In this document: piece by piece, positions 33,189 through 42,897 of the stretch | How the letters are laid out: each line of letters begins with the position of its first letter | How positions within the stretch are numbered: the first letter of the stretch is position 1 | Origin: Bacillus methanolicus MGA3 | Lineage (GTDB): Bacteria > Bacillota > Bacilli > Bacillales > Cytobacillaceae | Direction of reading: 5' to 3' | Assembly: GCF_000724485.1 (NCBI RefSeq) | Contig: NZ_CP007739.1 | Location: 2,884,001 to 2,948,000, forward strand | DNA length: 64,000 nucleotides | The notes under the pieces: generated by a model | What the model saw: only the letters and a program-made list of their open reading frames with translations | What the model was told of the DNA's origin: nothing | Database searches by the model: none | Program-made: the position numbers and the translations under genes

Positions 33189-34360
33189 TACGAAGGCCCC
33201 CTTCCTAATAAAAAGATCGTATCGGCATACTTATTGGTGCATGCATCCACATTGTTTACCCCGTTTATATCCTGGAGAACAACCCGCATACCGTCCGCAC
33301 GTTTCGTTTTCGCCATTTCAAAGGCCTCTTTTCGGCGTTCGGCACTGAATAAAATACAAATGACCGGCTCGCTTTTTTCGAGTGTTCCAAGCGCTTCGAT
33401 CATCCGGTCCAACCTTAGGGCAAACCCGGTTGCTCCGGTTGATTTACCGAATTTTTGCAGCAGAAGGTCGTATCTTCCGCCATTTCCAATCGGAAAGCCA
33501 ACGTTGCCGGCATACACTTCAAATAAGATTCCAGTGTAATAGCTCATATGGCTGACAAGCGTTAAATCAAATTTTACAGATGCTTCTTCACCATAATCGG
33601 AAATCGTTTCCCAGAGCTGCCGCAATTGATGAACGGCTTCAGCACCGCATCCGTTTTCGATAAGCTCGAAACCCCGTTCAATGACTTCTTCGCCGCCCCT
33701 GAGCTGCAAAAACTCCAGCAAACGCTGTTTATCGATGGAAGAAAGGCCAAGTGCTTTTACATGCTCCCTGTAACCGACATAATTTTTTTCATATAAAAAC
33801 TTCATCAATGCATTGGCCCGTTCTTCCGTTCCGAGAATTTGCCGAAAAAATTCCTGCACAAATCCAATATGGCCAACTGAAACTTGAAACTCTGATAGGC
33901 CGGCTTCTTTTAATGACGAAATCATTAAGGCGATAACTTCCCCGTCAGCACTTATTGTTCTGTCACCGATACACTCAACACCGATTTGTTCAAATTCTGC
34001 CGGACGGCCGCCTTCCCGCTGCTGCGCCCTGTAAACATTCGCAGAATAAGCAAGCCTAAGCGGAATATCGTCTTTTAACAGCTTGGAAGCGGCCACACGT
34101 GCTATCGGTGCCGTCATATCAGGCCTGAGCACAAGTGTATGTCCCTGCTGATCCAATAGCTTAAACAGCTGCTGGTCCAATATAGCGGACACGGCTCCCA
34201 CCGTTTCATAATATTCAAGCGCGGGAGTTTCAATAAACTGATAGCCCCACCGTTTCATTTCTTCTTCAATAGAGGACCGTACATGATCCTTCGTTTCATA
34301 TAATTCCGGCAGTGTATCTCTCATACCGAGAGGCTTCTCAAACATAAATAACTGGCTCAT
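33188..34360 (-). CDS. hisZ: ATP phosphoribosyltransferase regulatory subunit HisZ
   Basis: A 390-residue paralogue of class II histidyl-tRNA synthetase. [19 protein letters not shown] begins the catalytic-like fold; motif 2 is [29 protein letters not shown]; the tRNA-binding part is missing. It partners HisG. The start is ATG at 34360 (MSQLFMFEK) after AAAGGGTGAAAAGA. The frame stays open 75 nt upstream but that stretch is not homologous. It is the first gene of the his operon. Confidence 0.94.
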   Translation of the reverse strand: MSQLFMFEKPLGMRDTLPELYETKDHVRSSIEEEMKRWGYQFIETPALEYYETVGAVSAILDQQLFKLLDQQGHTLVLRPDMTAPIARVAASKLLKDDIPLRLAYSANVYRAQQREGGRPAEFEQIGVECIGDRTISADGEVIALMISSLKEAGLSEFQVSVGHIGFVQEFFRQILGTEERANALMKFLYEKNYVGYREHVKALGLSSIDKQRLLEFLQLRGGEEVIERGFELIENGCGAEAVHQLRQLWETISDYGEEASVKFDLTLVSHMSYYTGILFEVYAGNVGFPIGNGGRYDLLLQKFGKSTGATGFALRLDRMIEALGTLEKSEPVICILFSAERRKEAFEMAKTKRADGMRVVLQDINGVNNVDACTNKYADTIFLLGRGPS

Positions 34361-34519
34361 TCTTTTCACCCTTTTTTTAGTAAACGAGTCCACGATGCAT
34401 GCGGCTGCTGCTTCAAACAGCTTAAAAGCAATCAATCTGCCCGTTTAAATCAACTTTATTTATATAAAAGTTCTGAATACTTTAGTTCGCTAATATGGTA
34501 GCAAAGTGAAGTTATATGT

Positions 34520-34548
34520 AGTTTATCTCTCATTTTGACTACAGTCAA
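34520..34548 (-). promoter_or_regulatory. Candidate promoter of the his operon
   Basis: Reverse strand TTGACT (34548-34543), 17 bp, TAAACT (34525-34520), about 160 bp before hisZ. The leader has no T-box signature. Confidence 0.5.
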
Positions 34549-34561
34549 CAGAAAGTTTTCT

Positions 34562-34591
34562 AAAAAAAGTCTGAAACGCAAAGTTCCAGAC
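34562..34591 (-). terminator. Intrinsic terminator after yvoF
   Basis: Reverse strand GTCTGGAAC-TTTGC-GTTTCAGAC followed by TTTTTTT. It separates hprK-lgt-yvoD-ppaX-yvoF from hisZ. Confidence 0.85.
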
Positions 34592-34593
34592 CT

Positions 34594-35121
34594 TTATTTT
34601 CCATATATCGGGTCATTTGCCCATCGTTTCTCCAATTCTTCTTTCGTGTAGATCACCCTCATCGGGTTTCCTCCGACAAATGCACCGGGCGGGACATCCT
34701 TATGGACAAGCGTGCCTGCCGATACAATCGCTCCGTCGCCTATCGTTACCCCTGGCAAAATAGTAGTATTCGCACCAATCATTACCTCATTGCCGATGTG
34801 CACATTCCCAAGACGATATTCTTTAATTAAATATTCATGTGCCAAAATCGTCGTATTATAGCCAATCACCGTATTGCGTCCAACGCTTATTTTCTCGGGA
34901 AACATCACATCAAGCATCACCATTAATGCAAAAGAAGTTTCCTCGCCGACCTTCATTTTTAAAAATGTCCGGTACAGCCAGTTTTTTACCCCGAGAAACG
35001 GAGTGTATCGCGCAATTTGAATCACAATAAAATTTTTGACTACTTTCCAAAAGGGAACCGTTTTATAGACATGCCGCAATGAATTGGCGCCTTTAACAGG
35101 ATAACGGATCGTTCTTCTCAT
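34594..35121 (-). CDS. yvoF: Left-handed beta-helix acyltransferase YvoF
   Basis: A 175-residue O-acetyltransferase-like protein. Residues 70-160 are hexapeptide repeats (GRNTVIGYNTTILAHEY, GNEVMIGANTTILPGVTIGD, GTLVHKDVPPGAFVGGNP) of the kind that trimerise and bind acetyl-CoA. The acceptor is unknown. It lies 3 bp after ppaX. Confidence 0.87.
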   Translation of the reverse strand: MRRTIRYPVKGANSLRHVYKTVPFWKVVKNFIVIQIARYTPFLGVKNWLYRTFLKMKVGEETSFALMVMLDVMFPEKISVGRNTVIGYNTTILAHEYLIKEYRLGNVHIGNEVMIGANTTILPGVTIGDGAIVSAGTLVHKDVPPGAFVGGNPMRVIYTKEELEKRWANDPIYGK

Positions 35122-35124
35122 GTT

Positions 35125-35769
35125 TTACACTCCAAGGATGGATAATAAGTCGGACATATTGTCCAACATATAGTCTGGTTCAAATTGTGCTAAATAATCC
35201 TTGCCCTTCAGCGACCAAGCAACACCTGCCGTTTTTGTTCCGGCATTTTTTCCTCCCAATATATCGTGATGGTTATCCCCGACCATTAATGCTTCTTCAG
35301 GAACCGACCGCAACCGTTCTAAAGCAAGCAAAATCGGCTCCGGATCAGGCTTTGGTTTTTTTACATGTTCAATTGCGACAATACAATCAAAAAATTCATC
35401 AAGTTTAGTAAGCTTCACTCCTTTTAGCGCAACATCCAAGCGTTTTGTCGTTACGATGCCGAGCTTAAAGCCGTTTTCTTTTAATATCCGGACAGTTTCG
35501 TACACACCATCAAATTCTTTTACAAAAAGGTCATGGTTGGAGATATTGAATTCACGATACGTTTTAGCCATATCTTCTGCCCAATCTTTATTGATTCCTT
35601 CAAATGTTTCCTCTAAGGTAGGCCCCATAAACGGGATAACATCAGCCCGCTTATATTTGCCCGGATAATATTTTTCCAATGTATGTAAAAATGAAGAAAT
35701 AATTAATTCATTTGTATCAATAAGTGTGCCATCTAAATCAAATAATACAGTGTTAATTTTAGTGTTCAT
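35125..35769 (-). CDS. ppaX: Pyrophosphatase PpaX
   Basis: A 214-residue HAD phosphatase. Motif I is [14 protein letters not shown], motif II VTTKR, and motif [16 protein letters not shown] with [16 protein letters not shown]. In B. subtilis PpaX removes the pyrophosphate produced when HprK dephosphorylates HPr-Ser-P by phosphorolysis. hprK is in the same gene cluster, which supports that role. Confidence 0.94.
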   Translation of the reverse strand: MNTKINTVLFDLDGTLIDTNELIISSFLHTLEKYYPGKYKRADVIPFMGPTLEETFEGINKDWAEDMAKTYREFNISNHDLFVKEFDGVYETVRILKENGFKLGIVTTKRLDVALKGVKLTKLDEFFDCIVAIEHVKKPKPDPEPILLALERLRSVPEEALMVGDNHHDILGGKNAGTKTAGVAWSLKGKDYLAQFEPDYMLDNMSDLLSILGV

Positions 35770-36709
35770 ATGTTGCTGTTCCCTTTCTTTTTACAAGCTC
35801 CGCCCGATTCCAGATAAATCCTACTGCAAGCGTCAACAGGATGGCAATGCCCAGCCTGATCAAGAAGAGAGGCAGTACAGAAATTCCGAGCGGCACAAAA
35901 ATTAATGTATCCTCAATAACAGCATGACAGGCTACAAGAAAGATGAACGCAAGCGTCACATCCTTTTTGCTGACGCCGTCCTCCTTAACAGCTTGGATCA
36001 TAACTCCTGCTCCATATGCAAGACCGAACAAAAGTCCTGCTGCCAGAGTGGTTGATGAATTTTCTTTCATACCAAGGATCTTTGTTACAGGCGCCATCCA
36101 TTTCGAAAATACATGAAGCCATTTTAAATCCTTCAAAAATTGAATTCCGATCATCAGCGGAATGACAATCATAGCCAGCTGTAAAACACCAATGCCCGCT
36201 TTCTGAAGGCCTTCCATTATAATGTTTGCCCAGCCGCTTACCTGCTCCTCTTTTGGAGGAATGAATCCGTACTTTGCCAGTTCGGAGCCGCCATGCCAGA
36301 TGAAGTTAATCACAATAGCAGACACAATCGCAAGACCGAACCTTACGACTGCGATGATCCATAATTTAACCCCGACTTTAAGGGCGACACTTGATTCGAT
36401 AAGAATGTTATGGGAAAACGAAAGCATAACGGCAATGATAAAAACTTCTTTTACCGTTAATTTAAGAGATAAAATAGCGCCAATAGCGGCATATAAATTT
36501 AAAAAATTTCCGATTACGAGTGGAATCGCGGCATCCCCTGACAAACCAAAGAAATTCATAAACGGTGCAATCCGGCCGATGATCCACGGCAAAACAGGTG
36601 TATATTTTAGCAATGCAACAATAAGTGTAACCGGAAAAATTATTTTCCCAAGAGACCATGTTGTTTTTAGCCCGACGATACTTCCCCTTTTGAGTGACCC
36701 AATCAGCAT
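35759..36709 (-). CDS. yvoD: Nucleoside-recognition domain membrane protein YvoD
   Basis: A 316-residue polytopic protein with about eight helices and two gate-like domains, related to SpoIIIF/SpmA-type proteins. The second half contains [21 protein letters not shown]. Transported substrate and role are unknown. It overlaps ppaX by 11 bp and follows lgt, as in B. subtilis. Confidence 0.85.
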   Translation of the reverse strand: MLIGSLKRGSIVGLKTTWSLGKIIFPVTLIVALLKYTPVLPWIIGRIAPFMNFFGLSGDAAIPLVIGNFLNLYAAIGAILSLKLTVKEVFIIAVMLSFSHNILIESSVALKVGVKLWIIAVVRFGLAIVSAIVINFIWHGGSELAKYGFIPPKEEQVSGWANIIMEGLQKAGIGVLQLAMIVIPLMIGIQFLKDLKWLHVFSKWMAPVTKILGMKENSSTTLAAGLLFGLAYGAGVMIQAVKEDGVSKKDVTLAFIFLVACHAVIEDTLIFVPLGISVLPLFLIRLGIAILLTLAVGFIWNRAELVKRKGTATYEH

Positions 36710-36756
36710 TTCATTTATTCTCCTTTATCCCACCCATAAAGAAATGGTTCTTTATC

Positions 36757-37578
36757 CTATCCATTGCTTTTATCTAAATAACGTGCATCCGAATTTCGTT
36801 TCATCCTCCTGTAAATCATTAATATAAATGCGCCGATAATTAAAACAATTGAAATAAATTGTGCCATCCTTAAGTTTTCTGTAAGCATTAAACTGTCTGT
36901 CCTCATGCCTTCGATAAAAAACCGTCCAATCGAATACCAGATTACATATGTCAAAAACAGTTCGCCTCTCCGTAAGTTTACCCTTCTTAATAAGATCAGT
37001 ACGAAAAACCCGGTAAGATCCCAAATTGATTCATAAAGGAAAGTCGGATGATAGTATGCTCCGTTTATATACATCTGATTGATAATAAAATCCGGCAAAT
37101 GCAAACCTTCGAGAAAAGAACGGCTTACCTCTCCCCCGTGTGCTTCTTGATTAATAAAGTTTCCCCAGCGGCCGATCGCCTGGCCAAGAATAATACTGGG
37201 TGCTGCAATGTCCGCCAGTTTCCAGAAAGAAATGCCTCTTTTTTTAGAAAAAACAGATGCGGTAATCACTGAACCAATCAAGGCGCCGTGAATGGCAATT
37301 CCCCCATTCCAAATCTTAATAATTTCACTAGGGTTCTGTGCATAATAATCCCATTGGAAAATAACATAATAAATGCGTGCGGAAATAATCGCAATCGGAA
37401 TCGCCCAAATCATTAAATCAGCAAAAGTATCCTTTGGCAGGCCGCGCTTATCCCCTTCTCTCATGGCAACCCAAAGAGCAAGAGCAATCCCAATGCCAAT
37501 AATCACACCGTACCAGTGAACTTGGATCGGTCCAAGGGTGAAGGCAATCGGGTCGATCGGCTGAATATTCTTTTCCAT
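36757..37578 (-). CDS. lgt: Prolipoprotein diacylglyceryl transferase
   Basis: A 273-residue membrane enzyme that attaches diacylglycerol to the lipobox cysteine of prolipoproteins. The signature [16 protein letters not shown] and [12 protein letters not shown] are present, with seven membrane helices. [11 protein letters not shown] is another family motif. It lies between hprK and yvoD. Confidence 0.97.
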   Translation of the reverse strand: MEKNIQPIDPIAFTLGPIQVHWYGVIIGIGIALALWVAMREGDKRGLPKDTFADLMIWAIPIAIISARIYYVIFQWDYYAQNPSEIIKIWNGGIAIHGALIGSVITASVFSKKRGISFWKLADIAAPSIILGQAIGRWGNFINQEAHGGEVSRSFLEGLHLPDFIINQMYINGAYYHPTFLYESIWDLTGFFVLILLRRVNLRRGELFLTYVIWYSIGRFFIEGMRTDSLMLTENLRMAQFISIVLIIGAFILMIYRRMKRNSDARYLDKSNG

Positions 37579-37605
37579 GATTTCACCTCCAAATCTGAAT
37601 TTCTG

Positions 37606-38541
37606 TTACACGTCTTCATGATCACTGTCTTCAATCACATCTGACAAACGATTTGTAAATTGCTCTGCAGCGTTTACTCCCATTCGTTTTAACCGGAAAT
37701 TCATCGCAGCAACTTCAATGATGACGGCAAGGTTTCGGCCAGGGCGCACAGGAACCGTAATTTTAGTAATTTCTGTATCCATGATTTTCACTTTTTCTTC
37801 GTCCAGTCCAAGGCGGTCATACTGCTTGTTTGGATCCCATAATTCAAGATCAATAACAAGAGTAATTCGCTTATGGCTGCGGACTGCACCAGCTCCAAAC
37901 AATGTCATAACATTAATAATCCCGAGTCCTCGTATTTCCAGCAAATGCTCTATAAGTTCAGGAGCACTTCCGATAAGTATGTCCTGATCCTCCTTGCGGA
38001 TTTCGACACAATCGTCAGCGACAAGCCGGTGTCCGCGTTTTACAAGCTCAAGGGCCGTTTCACTTTTTCCGACGCCGCTCTTTCCGGTTATCAATACACC
38101 GATGCCGTAAACATCTACAAGAACGCCGTGAACGGCAGTAGTAGGAGCGAGTTTCCCTTCCAGATAGTTTGTCAGCCTGCTTGAAAACCGGGTTGTTTTT
38201 AATGGAGAGCGAAGAACTGGCACCGCTTCTCGTTCAGAAGCTTCGATAAGCTCCTTCGGAACCTCCAAATTTCGTGTAACAATGATGGCTGGAGTGATAT
38301 CAGTACATAACTTTTCCATCCTTGTTTTACGGTCATCTTCATCTAATTGCTCAAAAAAAGAAAGCTCTGTTCTTCCCAGCAACTGGATCCTCTCAGCCGG
38401 ATAATAATCAAAATACCCTGCCATTTCAATTCCAGGGCGAGAAATATCACTTGTTGTAATCGGGCGGTCAATCCCTTCTTCACCGCTGATCAGCTCAAGT
38501 GAAAACTTTTCAATAATGTCCCTTGTTCGTACTTTCGGCAA
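37606..38541 (-). CDS. hprK: HPr kinase/phosphorylase
   Basis: A 311-residue protein with the Walker A loop [19 protein letters not shown] and the family signature [11 protein letters not shown]. It phosphorylates Ser46 of HPr and Crh at high fructose-1,6-bisphosphate and reverses this by phosphorolysis. The start is TTG at 38541 ([10 protein letters not shown]) after AAGGAGGTAAAAAGA, matching the known N-terminus; the in-frame GTG at 38559 precedes the SD. It heads hprK-lgt-yvoD-ppaX-yvoF. Confidence 0.96.
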   Translation of the reverse strand: MPKVRTRDIIEKFSLELISGEEGIDRPITTSDISRPGIEMAGYFDYYPAERIQLLGRTELSFFEQLDEDDRKTRMEKLCTDITPAIIVTRNLEVPKELIEASEREAVPVLRSPLKTTRFSSRLTNYLEGKLAPTTAVHGVLVDVYGIGVLITGKSGVGKSETALELVKRGHRLVADDCVEIRKEDQDILIGSAPELIEHLLEIRGLGIINVMTLFGAGAVRSHKRITLVIDLELWDPNKQYDRLGLDEEKVKIMDTEITKITVPVRPGRNLAVIIEVAAMNFRLKRMGVNAAEQFTNRLSDVIEDSDHEDV

Positions 38542-38792
38542 TCTTTTTACCTCCTTCACGGCAATCCAATTTTTATTTTAGCATTTTTTACCCTTCAACC
38601 AAATTTCATTTGACAAAAACGTGCTCCCAACCCCTAACATGGAAAAACAGTGTCTTTGTGTTTATATACAGTATACAATTGTTAGAATAATTTTTGCGCA
38701 AGTTTCATAGATATAATATTTTTTAAATTATGCAATTTCACAAAATGTACGGTAAACTATCTATTGTCAATGATTTACAGGGAGAATAAACA

Positions 38793-40004
38793 ATGAAAAA
38801 AACTCTTTTAAAAAATATTGAAATTTACACAGGCGAGGAAGTCATTGATAACGGCTATCTTCTCTTTAAGGATGATAAAATTCTCGACATTGGTTTAATG
38901 AAGGATCTGGTTGTCCCGGAAAACACCGAGGAAATCAATCTGGAACCAAGTTTTAAAGCAGCTCCCGGTTTTATCGACCTTCATATTCACGGAGCGGGCG
39001 GAGCAGATACGATGGACGCAACCACTGAAGCATTATCAACAATGGCTGGAATCCTCCCGGCTGAAGGATCGACAAGTTTTTTAGCAACAACCATTACACA
39101 GGAAATAACGAGCATTGAGGTTGCATTGAAAAACGTGGCAAACTACCGGAAACATCATAATTTGGCCGGAGAAGCAGAAATTCTCGGGATTCATCTTGAA
39201 GGGCCGTTTATAAATGCAAAACGAGCCGGTGCTCAGCCCATCAAGCATATACTCGAGCCAGATATTGACCTTTTTAAACATTGGCAAAAGCTTGCTGAGA
39301 ACGGTATTAAGCTTGTAACAATGGCGCCTGAACAAAAAAACGGCCTGGAATTTGTCCGGTATTTGAACCAATCGGGAGTCATTGCCTCAATCGGACATTC
39401 AGATGCGACATACGAAGAAACAATAAAGGCCGTAGAGGCAGGAGCAAAACATGTCACCCATCTATTTAACGGGATGAGAGGATTGCACCATCGGGAACCT
39501 GGAATTGCTGGCGCTGCCCTGCTGCTGAAAGAATTGATGGTTGAAATCATTGCAGACGGAATCCATGTCCGTCCGGAAATGATCCAGCTTTCTTTACGAT
39601 CAAAAGGAATAGACCGAATGATATTAATTACGGATTCAATGAGGGCGAAATGCTTAAAAAACGGAACATATGACCTCGGCGGCCAGGATGTGGCCGTTAA
39701 GGATGGAATAGCTCTGTTAGAAAACGGAACCCTTGCAGGAAGCATCTTAAAAATGAAAGATTCGTTTAAAAATATAATGAAGTTCACTGGCATTTCACTA
39801 GTAGACGCAATTCAAATGGCAAGCATAAACCCGGCAAAACAAATAAATGTTTATGACCGCAAAGGCAGCCTGGCACCGGGAAAAGACGCCGATATTGTCA
39901 TTCTTGATGATAACTATGAAGTGTTTATGACTTTCTGCCGCGGAAAAATAGCATATAAAAGAGGAGGGGAGAATCAACAGAATGAATATTTTGAGAGCGG
40001 ATAA
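38793..40004 (+). CDS. nagA: N-acetylglucosamine-6-phosphate deacetylase
   Basis: A 403-residue amidohydrolase. Metal ligands are FIDLHIHGAGG, GIHLEGPFINAKRAGAQ, SIGHSDATYEE and THLFNGM; the catalytic Asp is in LITDSMRA. It turns GlcNAc-6-P into GlcN-6-P. It overlaps nagB by 23 bp. The 251-bp gap to the divergent hprK has AT-rich promoter-like sequence but no clear NagR or cre site that I can identify. Confidence 0.96.
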   Translation: MKKTLLKNIEIYTGEEVIDNGYLLFKDDKILDIGLMKDLVVPENTEEINLEPSFKAAPGFIDLHIHGAGGADTMDATTEALSTMAGILPAEGSTSFLATTITQEITSIEVALKNVANYRKHHNLAGEAEILGIHLEGPFINAKRAGAQPIKHILEPDIDLFKHWQKLAENGIKLVTMAPEQKNGLEFVRYLNQSGVIASIGHSDATYEETIKAVEAGAKHVTHLFNGMRGLHHREPGIAGAALLLKELMVEIIADGIHVRPEMIQLSLRSKGIDRMILITDSMRAKCLKNGTYDLGGQDVAVKDGIALLENGTLAGSILKMKDSFKNIMKFTGISLVDAIQMASINPAKQINVYDRKGSLAPGKDADIVILDDNYEVFMTFCRGKIAYKRGGENQQNEYFESG

Positions 40005-40707
40005 TTATGATCAACTGAGCAAAATAGCTGCCAGCAAAATAATTGAAAAGGTTCGGGCCAATCCAAAAGCAACAATTGGACTAGCGACAGGCAGCACTCC
40101 TATTGGTGTTTATAAGCTACTAATTGAAGACCACAAGACGAACGGAACGACTTACAAACAAGTTTCAACGGTCAACCTCGATGAATACATCGGCATCTCC
40201 CGGGACGATCCGAACAGCTATCATTATTTCATGCGTGAACAATTGTTCAACCACATTGACATTCCTCTTGAACAGACATACATTCCTAACGGGATGGCGG
40301 AAGATTTTCTGCTTGAATGCACACGGTTTGAGAGTGTAATTCATGAACTTGGCGGAGTGGACGTTCAGCTTTTAGGAATTGGACAAAATGGGCACATCGG
40401 TTTCAACGAACCCGGAACTTCATTTAAAAGCCGCACCCATGTCGTAACGCTTGCTGAAAGTACACGAAAAGCAAATTCGCGATTTTTTCCTTCTCTAGAT
40501 GACGTACCTACTCATGCGATCACAATGGGAATAGCAACGATTATGGACAGCAAGGAAATTATTTTGCTTGCATCAGGTGCATCAAAAGCAAAAGCCATTG
40601 CAAGACTGGTACATGGCGAAGTAGATGAAGATTTTCCGGCATCTGCTCTTAAACTTCATAAAAATGTGACGATCATTGCGGATATTGCTGCTTTACAATT
40701 AGTTTAG
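39982..40707 (+). CDS. nagB: Glucosamine-6-phosphate deaminase
   Basis: A 241-residue enzyme converting GlcN-6-P to fructose-6-P and ammonia. It has GLATGSTPIGVYKLL, the catalytic region VNLDEYIGI and GIGQNGHIGFNEPG. With nagA it feeds amino sugars into glycolysis. The nagR repressor gene that follows nagB in B. subtilis is absent; an amidase gene is there instead. Confidence 0.97.
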   Translation: MNILRADNYDQLSKIAASKIIEKVRANPKATIGLATGSTPIGVYKLLIEDHKTNGTTYKQVSTVNLDEYIGISRDDPNSYHYFMREQLFNHIDIPLEQTYIPNGMAEDFLLECTRFESVIHELGGVDVQLLGIGQNGHIGFNEPGTSFKSRTHVVTLAESTRKANSRFFPSLDDVPTHAITMGIATIMDSKEIILLASGASKAKAIARLVHGEVDEDFPASALKLHKNVTIIADIAALQLV

Positions 40708-40800
40708 CCTCAATACTAAGAGAATCATTATTCATGGTTTGTGCCATGTCCATTTTTCCCCTTTTTTCATATGTAACTTATGATGAAAAGAGGTGAAAAA

Positions 40801-41388
40801 ATGAAGATTATGCTTGATGCGGGCCATGGGTACTCTACAGAAGGCAAACGCAGTCCTGACGGCTTACGGGAATACGAATTCAATCGAGCTGTTGCGAATT
40901 ATGCAAGAGATTTGCTTCAGGATTATGAGAATGTTGCCATTTATTTTGCCCATTCCGACCAAAAAGATGTTCCATTACAGGAGCGGACTGACAAGGCTAA
41001 CAAGTTGAAAGTAGATTGTTATGCGGCAATTCATGCGAACGCAAACGGAAACAACTGGAATGACGCTGGCGGGATAGAAACGTATGTGCATATTTCCAAA
41101 CCACTTGAAGCAACAAAACTGGCAAAGAAAATTCAACATAACTTAGTGGTCTCTACGGGCCTGCGAGATCGAGGCGTCAAAACTGCTGATTTTCATGTTT
41201 TAAGAGAAACGAACATGACAGCAGTTCTGATTGAATGCGGTTTTATGACAAATCGCCAGGAAGCGAAACTGCTTCGCTCAGATACTTACAGAAAAACATG
41301 CGCTAAAGCGATCGTAAAAAGCATAGCTGACCATTTTGACCTAAAGAAGAAACCGATCCATCCTCCCCCAGCCGCTAAAGGATTCTAA
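40801..41388 (+). CDS. N-acetylmuramoyl-L-alanine amidase (Amidase_3), catalytic domain only
   Basis: A 195-residue zinc amidase: MKIMLDAGHGYSTEGKRSPDG (first zinc His), EYEFNRAVANYA (Glu), AAIHANANGN (second His) and TAVLIECGFMTN (catalytic Glu). There is no signal peptide and no cell-wall-binding repeat, only a short proline-rich tail, so it resembles CwlC-type mother-cell or phage-like lysins released by lysis. The start is ATG at 40801 after AGAGGTGAAAAA. It follows nagB, so recycled wall sugars are a reasonable context. Confidence 0.9.
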   Translation: MKIMLDAGHGYSTEGKRSPDGLREYEFNRAVANYARDLLQDYENVAIYFAHSDQKDVPLQERTDKANKLKVDCYAAIHANANGNNWNDAGGIETYVHISKPLEATKLAKKIQHNLVVSTGLRDRGVKTADFHVLRETNMTAVLIECGFMTNRQEAKLLRSDTYRKTCAKAIVKSIADHFDLKKKPIHPPPAAKGF

Positions 41389-41440
41389 CCCACTTGTTTA
41401 CTTTGAAAAGTAAAACATTTTCCCATATTTGTGATGCTGC

Positions 41441-41470
41441 AATGCTTGGAACCGATCCAGGCATTTTTTC
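41441..41470 (+). terminator. Terminator after the amidase gene
   Basis: AATGCTTGGA pairs with TCCAGGCATT (10 bp, one G-U) across ACCGA and is followed by TTTTT. Confidence 0.8.
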
Positions 41471-41563
41471 TTGATGGGCATGCAAAAAAAAAATAAAATC
41501 TTTGGAGTGATTTTGTTGTTTTTTCACATACTAACCTCGAAATTAATCAAAGGAGGTTTCCGT

Positions 41564-42373
41564 ATGAAAAAAATAACAACATTTTTTACGATCATGATTT
41601 TTTCCCTCATGCTGATCAGTGTTAACGCGAATGCCATGCAAGAAGCATCGGGACCGGCATGCGACCTGCAAAAACAAAATACAATGTCTGTTCTTTGGTT
41701 CCAAACATCCGGAGAAGCAAAAGCATTATTTCATCAAGGGTACAACATAGGAAAAATGAGACTGGATGCAATTCTAGCCAAAAAGCCGAAGAATCCAGCT
41801 GTTGTGCTTGATTTAGATGAAACAGTTTTAGATAACAGCCCATACTTTGCATGGACAGTAAAAAACGGTAATCGTAATCGTGAAAAATGGTATGAATGGA
41901 TGAATCGTGCCGAGGCAAAGGCACTTCCGGGAGCAGTTGAATTTTTAACGTATGCCAACTCAAGAGGAGTGAAAATATTTTACATATCCAATAGAAGAGA
42001 AGCCCAAAAGGAAGCGACGATTAAAAATTTACAACAAATCGGTGCACCACAGGCAAATTCAGAACACGTTCTGTTAAAACAGCCCGGTGAAAAAGGCAAA
42101 GAAACACGCCGTCAGCATGTAGCGAGAACACACAATATTGTCTTGCTGTTCGGGGATAACTTAGGAGATTTCAGCGGATTTGATCAATTATCAGCAAAAG
42201 AAAGAGTCCAGAACGTTGAAAAACGGAAAGATGAATTTGGCAAAAAACTTATTGTATTCCCGAACCCGATGTACGGTGATTGGGAAAGAGCCATCTATCA
42301 TAAAAATTTCGGCATATCAAACACTGAAAAAGCAAAATTAAGAGAAGAAAGTTTGCAGCCATTTATGCCTTAA
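41564..42373 (+). CDS. Secreted HAD acid phosphatase, lipoprotein e(P4)-like
   Basis: A 269-residue class C acid phosphatase/5'-nucleotidase. A signal peptide (MKKITTFFTIMIFSLMLISV, cut near ANA) precedes the HAD motifs AVVLDLDETVLDNSPYF, FYISNRR and VLLFGDNLGDF. Homologues hydrolyse nucleotides and other phosphomonoesters outside the cell. Unlike H. influenzae e(P4) there is no lipobox cysteine at the cleavage site, so it is probably released. The start is ATG at 41564 after AAAGGAGGTTTCCGT; the upstream in-frame start has no SD and would place a second hydrophobic stretch in front. Confidence 0.92.
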   Translation: MKKITTFFTIMIFSLMLISVNANAMQEASGPACDLQKQNTMSVLWFQTSGEAKALFHQGYNIGKMRLDAILAKKPKNPAVVLDLDETVLDNSPYFAWTVKNGNRNREKWYEWMNRAEAKALPGAVEFLTYANSRGVKIFYISNRREAQKEATIKNLQQIGAPQANSEHVLLKQPGEKGKETRRQHVARTHNIVLLFGDNLGDFSGFDQLSAKERVQNVEKRKDEFGKKLIVFPNPMYGDWERAIYHKNFGISNTEKAKLREESLQPFMP

Positions 42374-42390
42374 CATTTTAAATGTCCCGA

Positions 42391-42425
42391 AAAAGAGGCT
42401 GGCTCTTGCTTATGAGCCAGCCCCC
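42391..42425. terminator. Convergent terminator, GGCTGGCTC/GAGCCAGCC
   Basis: A 9-bp perfect stem (42397-42405 with 42414-42422) between the converging phosphatase and yvlD genes. The AAAAGAGGCTG start is reminiscent of the palindrome family at 20883. Confidence 0.75.
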
Positions 42426-42456
42426 TTTATGCAATTAGATTTTTGTTCTGATTTTA

Positions 42457-42813
42457 TTACTCTTTTGATCGTTCAAGCACTGCTTTTTGGATAATCAGAT
42501 TCACTACCGCCATAATTACTGACATAAGCAGCGCCATTCCAAAACCCTTTATTTCAAAAGCCGATCCCATCATCGCATCTGTCAGCAACAGCGTTATCGC
42601 ATTAATGACAAATAAAAATAAACCGAGAGTCAATATGGTAACCGGCAGTGTCAAAATTATAAGAATCGGCCGCACAAGCACATTTAAAATAGACAAAAGA
42701 AAACTCGCCCCTAGTGCTGCGCCAAATCCCGATAAGTAAATGGAATCCTCAAAATACCCTGCTAAAGCGACAAAAAGAACAGCATTGATAACAATTCCAA
42801 CAAGCCATCTCAT
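42457..42813 (-). CDS. yvlD: Four-helix membrane protein YvlD (phage holin family IV type)
   Basis: A 118-residue protein with four membrane helices and the family core LNVLVRPILIILTLPVTILTLG-type sequence (RPILIILTLPVTILTLG). Despite the family name it is a chromosomal envelope-stress gene in Bacillus. The start is ATG at 42813 (MRWLVGIVINA) after AAAGGG; the longer frame upstream lacks homology. It is probably transcribed with yvlB from the SigW promoter at 44089-44114. Confidence 0.9.
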   Translation of the reverse strand: MRWLVGIVINAVLFVALAGYFEDSIYLSGFGAALGASFLLSILNVLVRPILIILTLPVTILTLGLFLFVINAITLLLTDAMMGSAFEIKGFGMALLMSVIMAVVNLIIQKAVLERSKE

Positions 42814-42875
42814 CGTAAAAACCCTTTGCTCTGAAATATTAATTTTCGGTCTGTCCACGAATGTATAAGATTCAT
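42810..42875 (-). CDS. Possible 21-residue ORF between yvlB and yvlD
   Basis: ATG at 42875 follows GGGAGGACTTGCAA, a better SD than that of yvlD itself. The frame MNLIHSWTDRKLIFQSKGFL(R) ends in TGA overlapping the yvlD ATG. In B. subtilis a PspC-type gene (yvlC) lies at this place; here only this short frame is left. It may be a coupling ORF or a remnant; the sequence shows no PspC similarity. Confidence 0.35.
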   Translation of the reverse strand: MNLIHSWTDRKLIFQSKGFLR

Positions 42876-42897
42876 TTGCAAGTCCTCCCAGCAAATG

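Noticed and set aside
34361..34593. Possible T-box riboswitch before the his operon
   Set aside because: The leader lacks the conserved AGGGTGGNACCGCG core and any convincing antiterminator; only a sigma-A-like promoter is supportable.
40801..41388. Amidase as a prophage endolysin
   Set aside because: No holin or phage gene lies next to it and it follows nagB; a host wall-lytic enzyme is the simpler reading.
42457..42813. 'Phage holin' annotation of yvlD as sign of a prophage
   Set aside because: This family is chromosomal in Bacillus next to yvlB under SigW; no phage structural, integrase or terminase genes are in the window.
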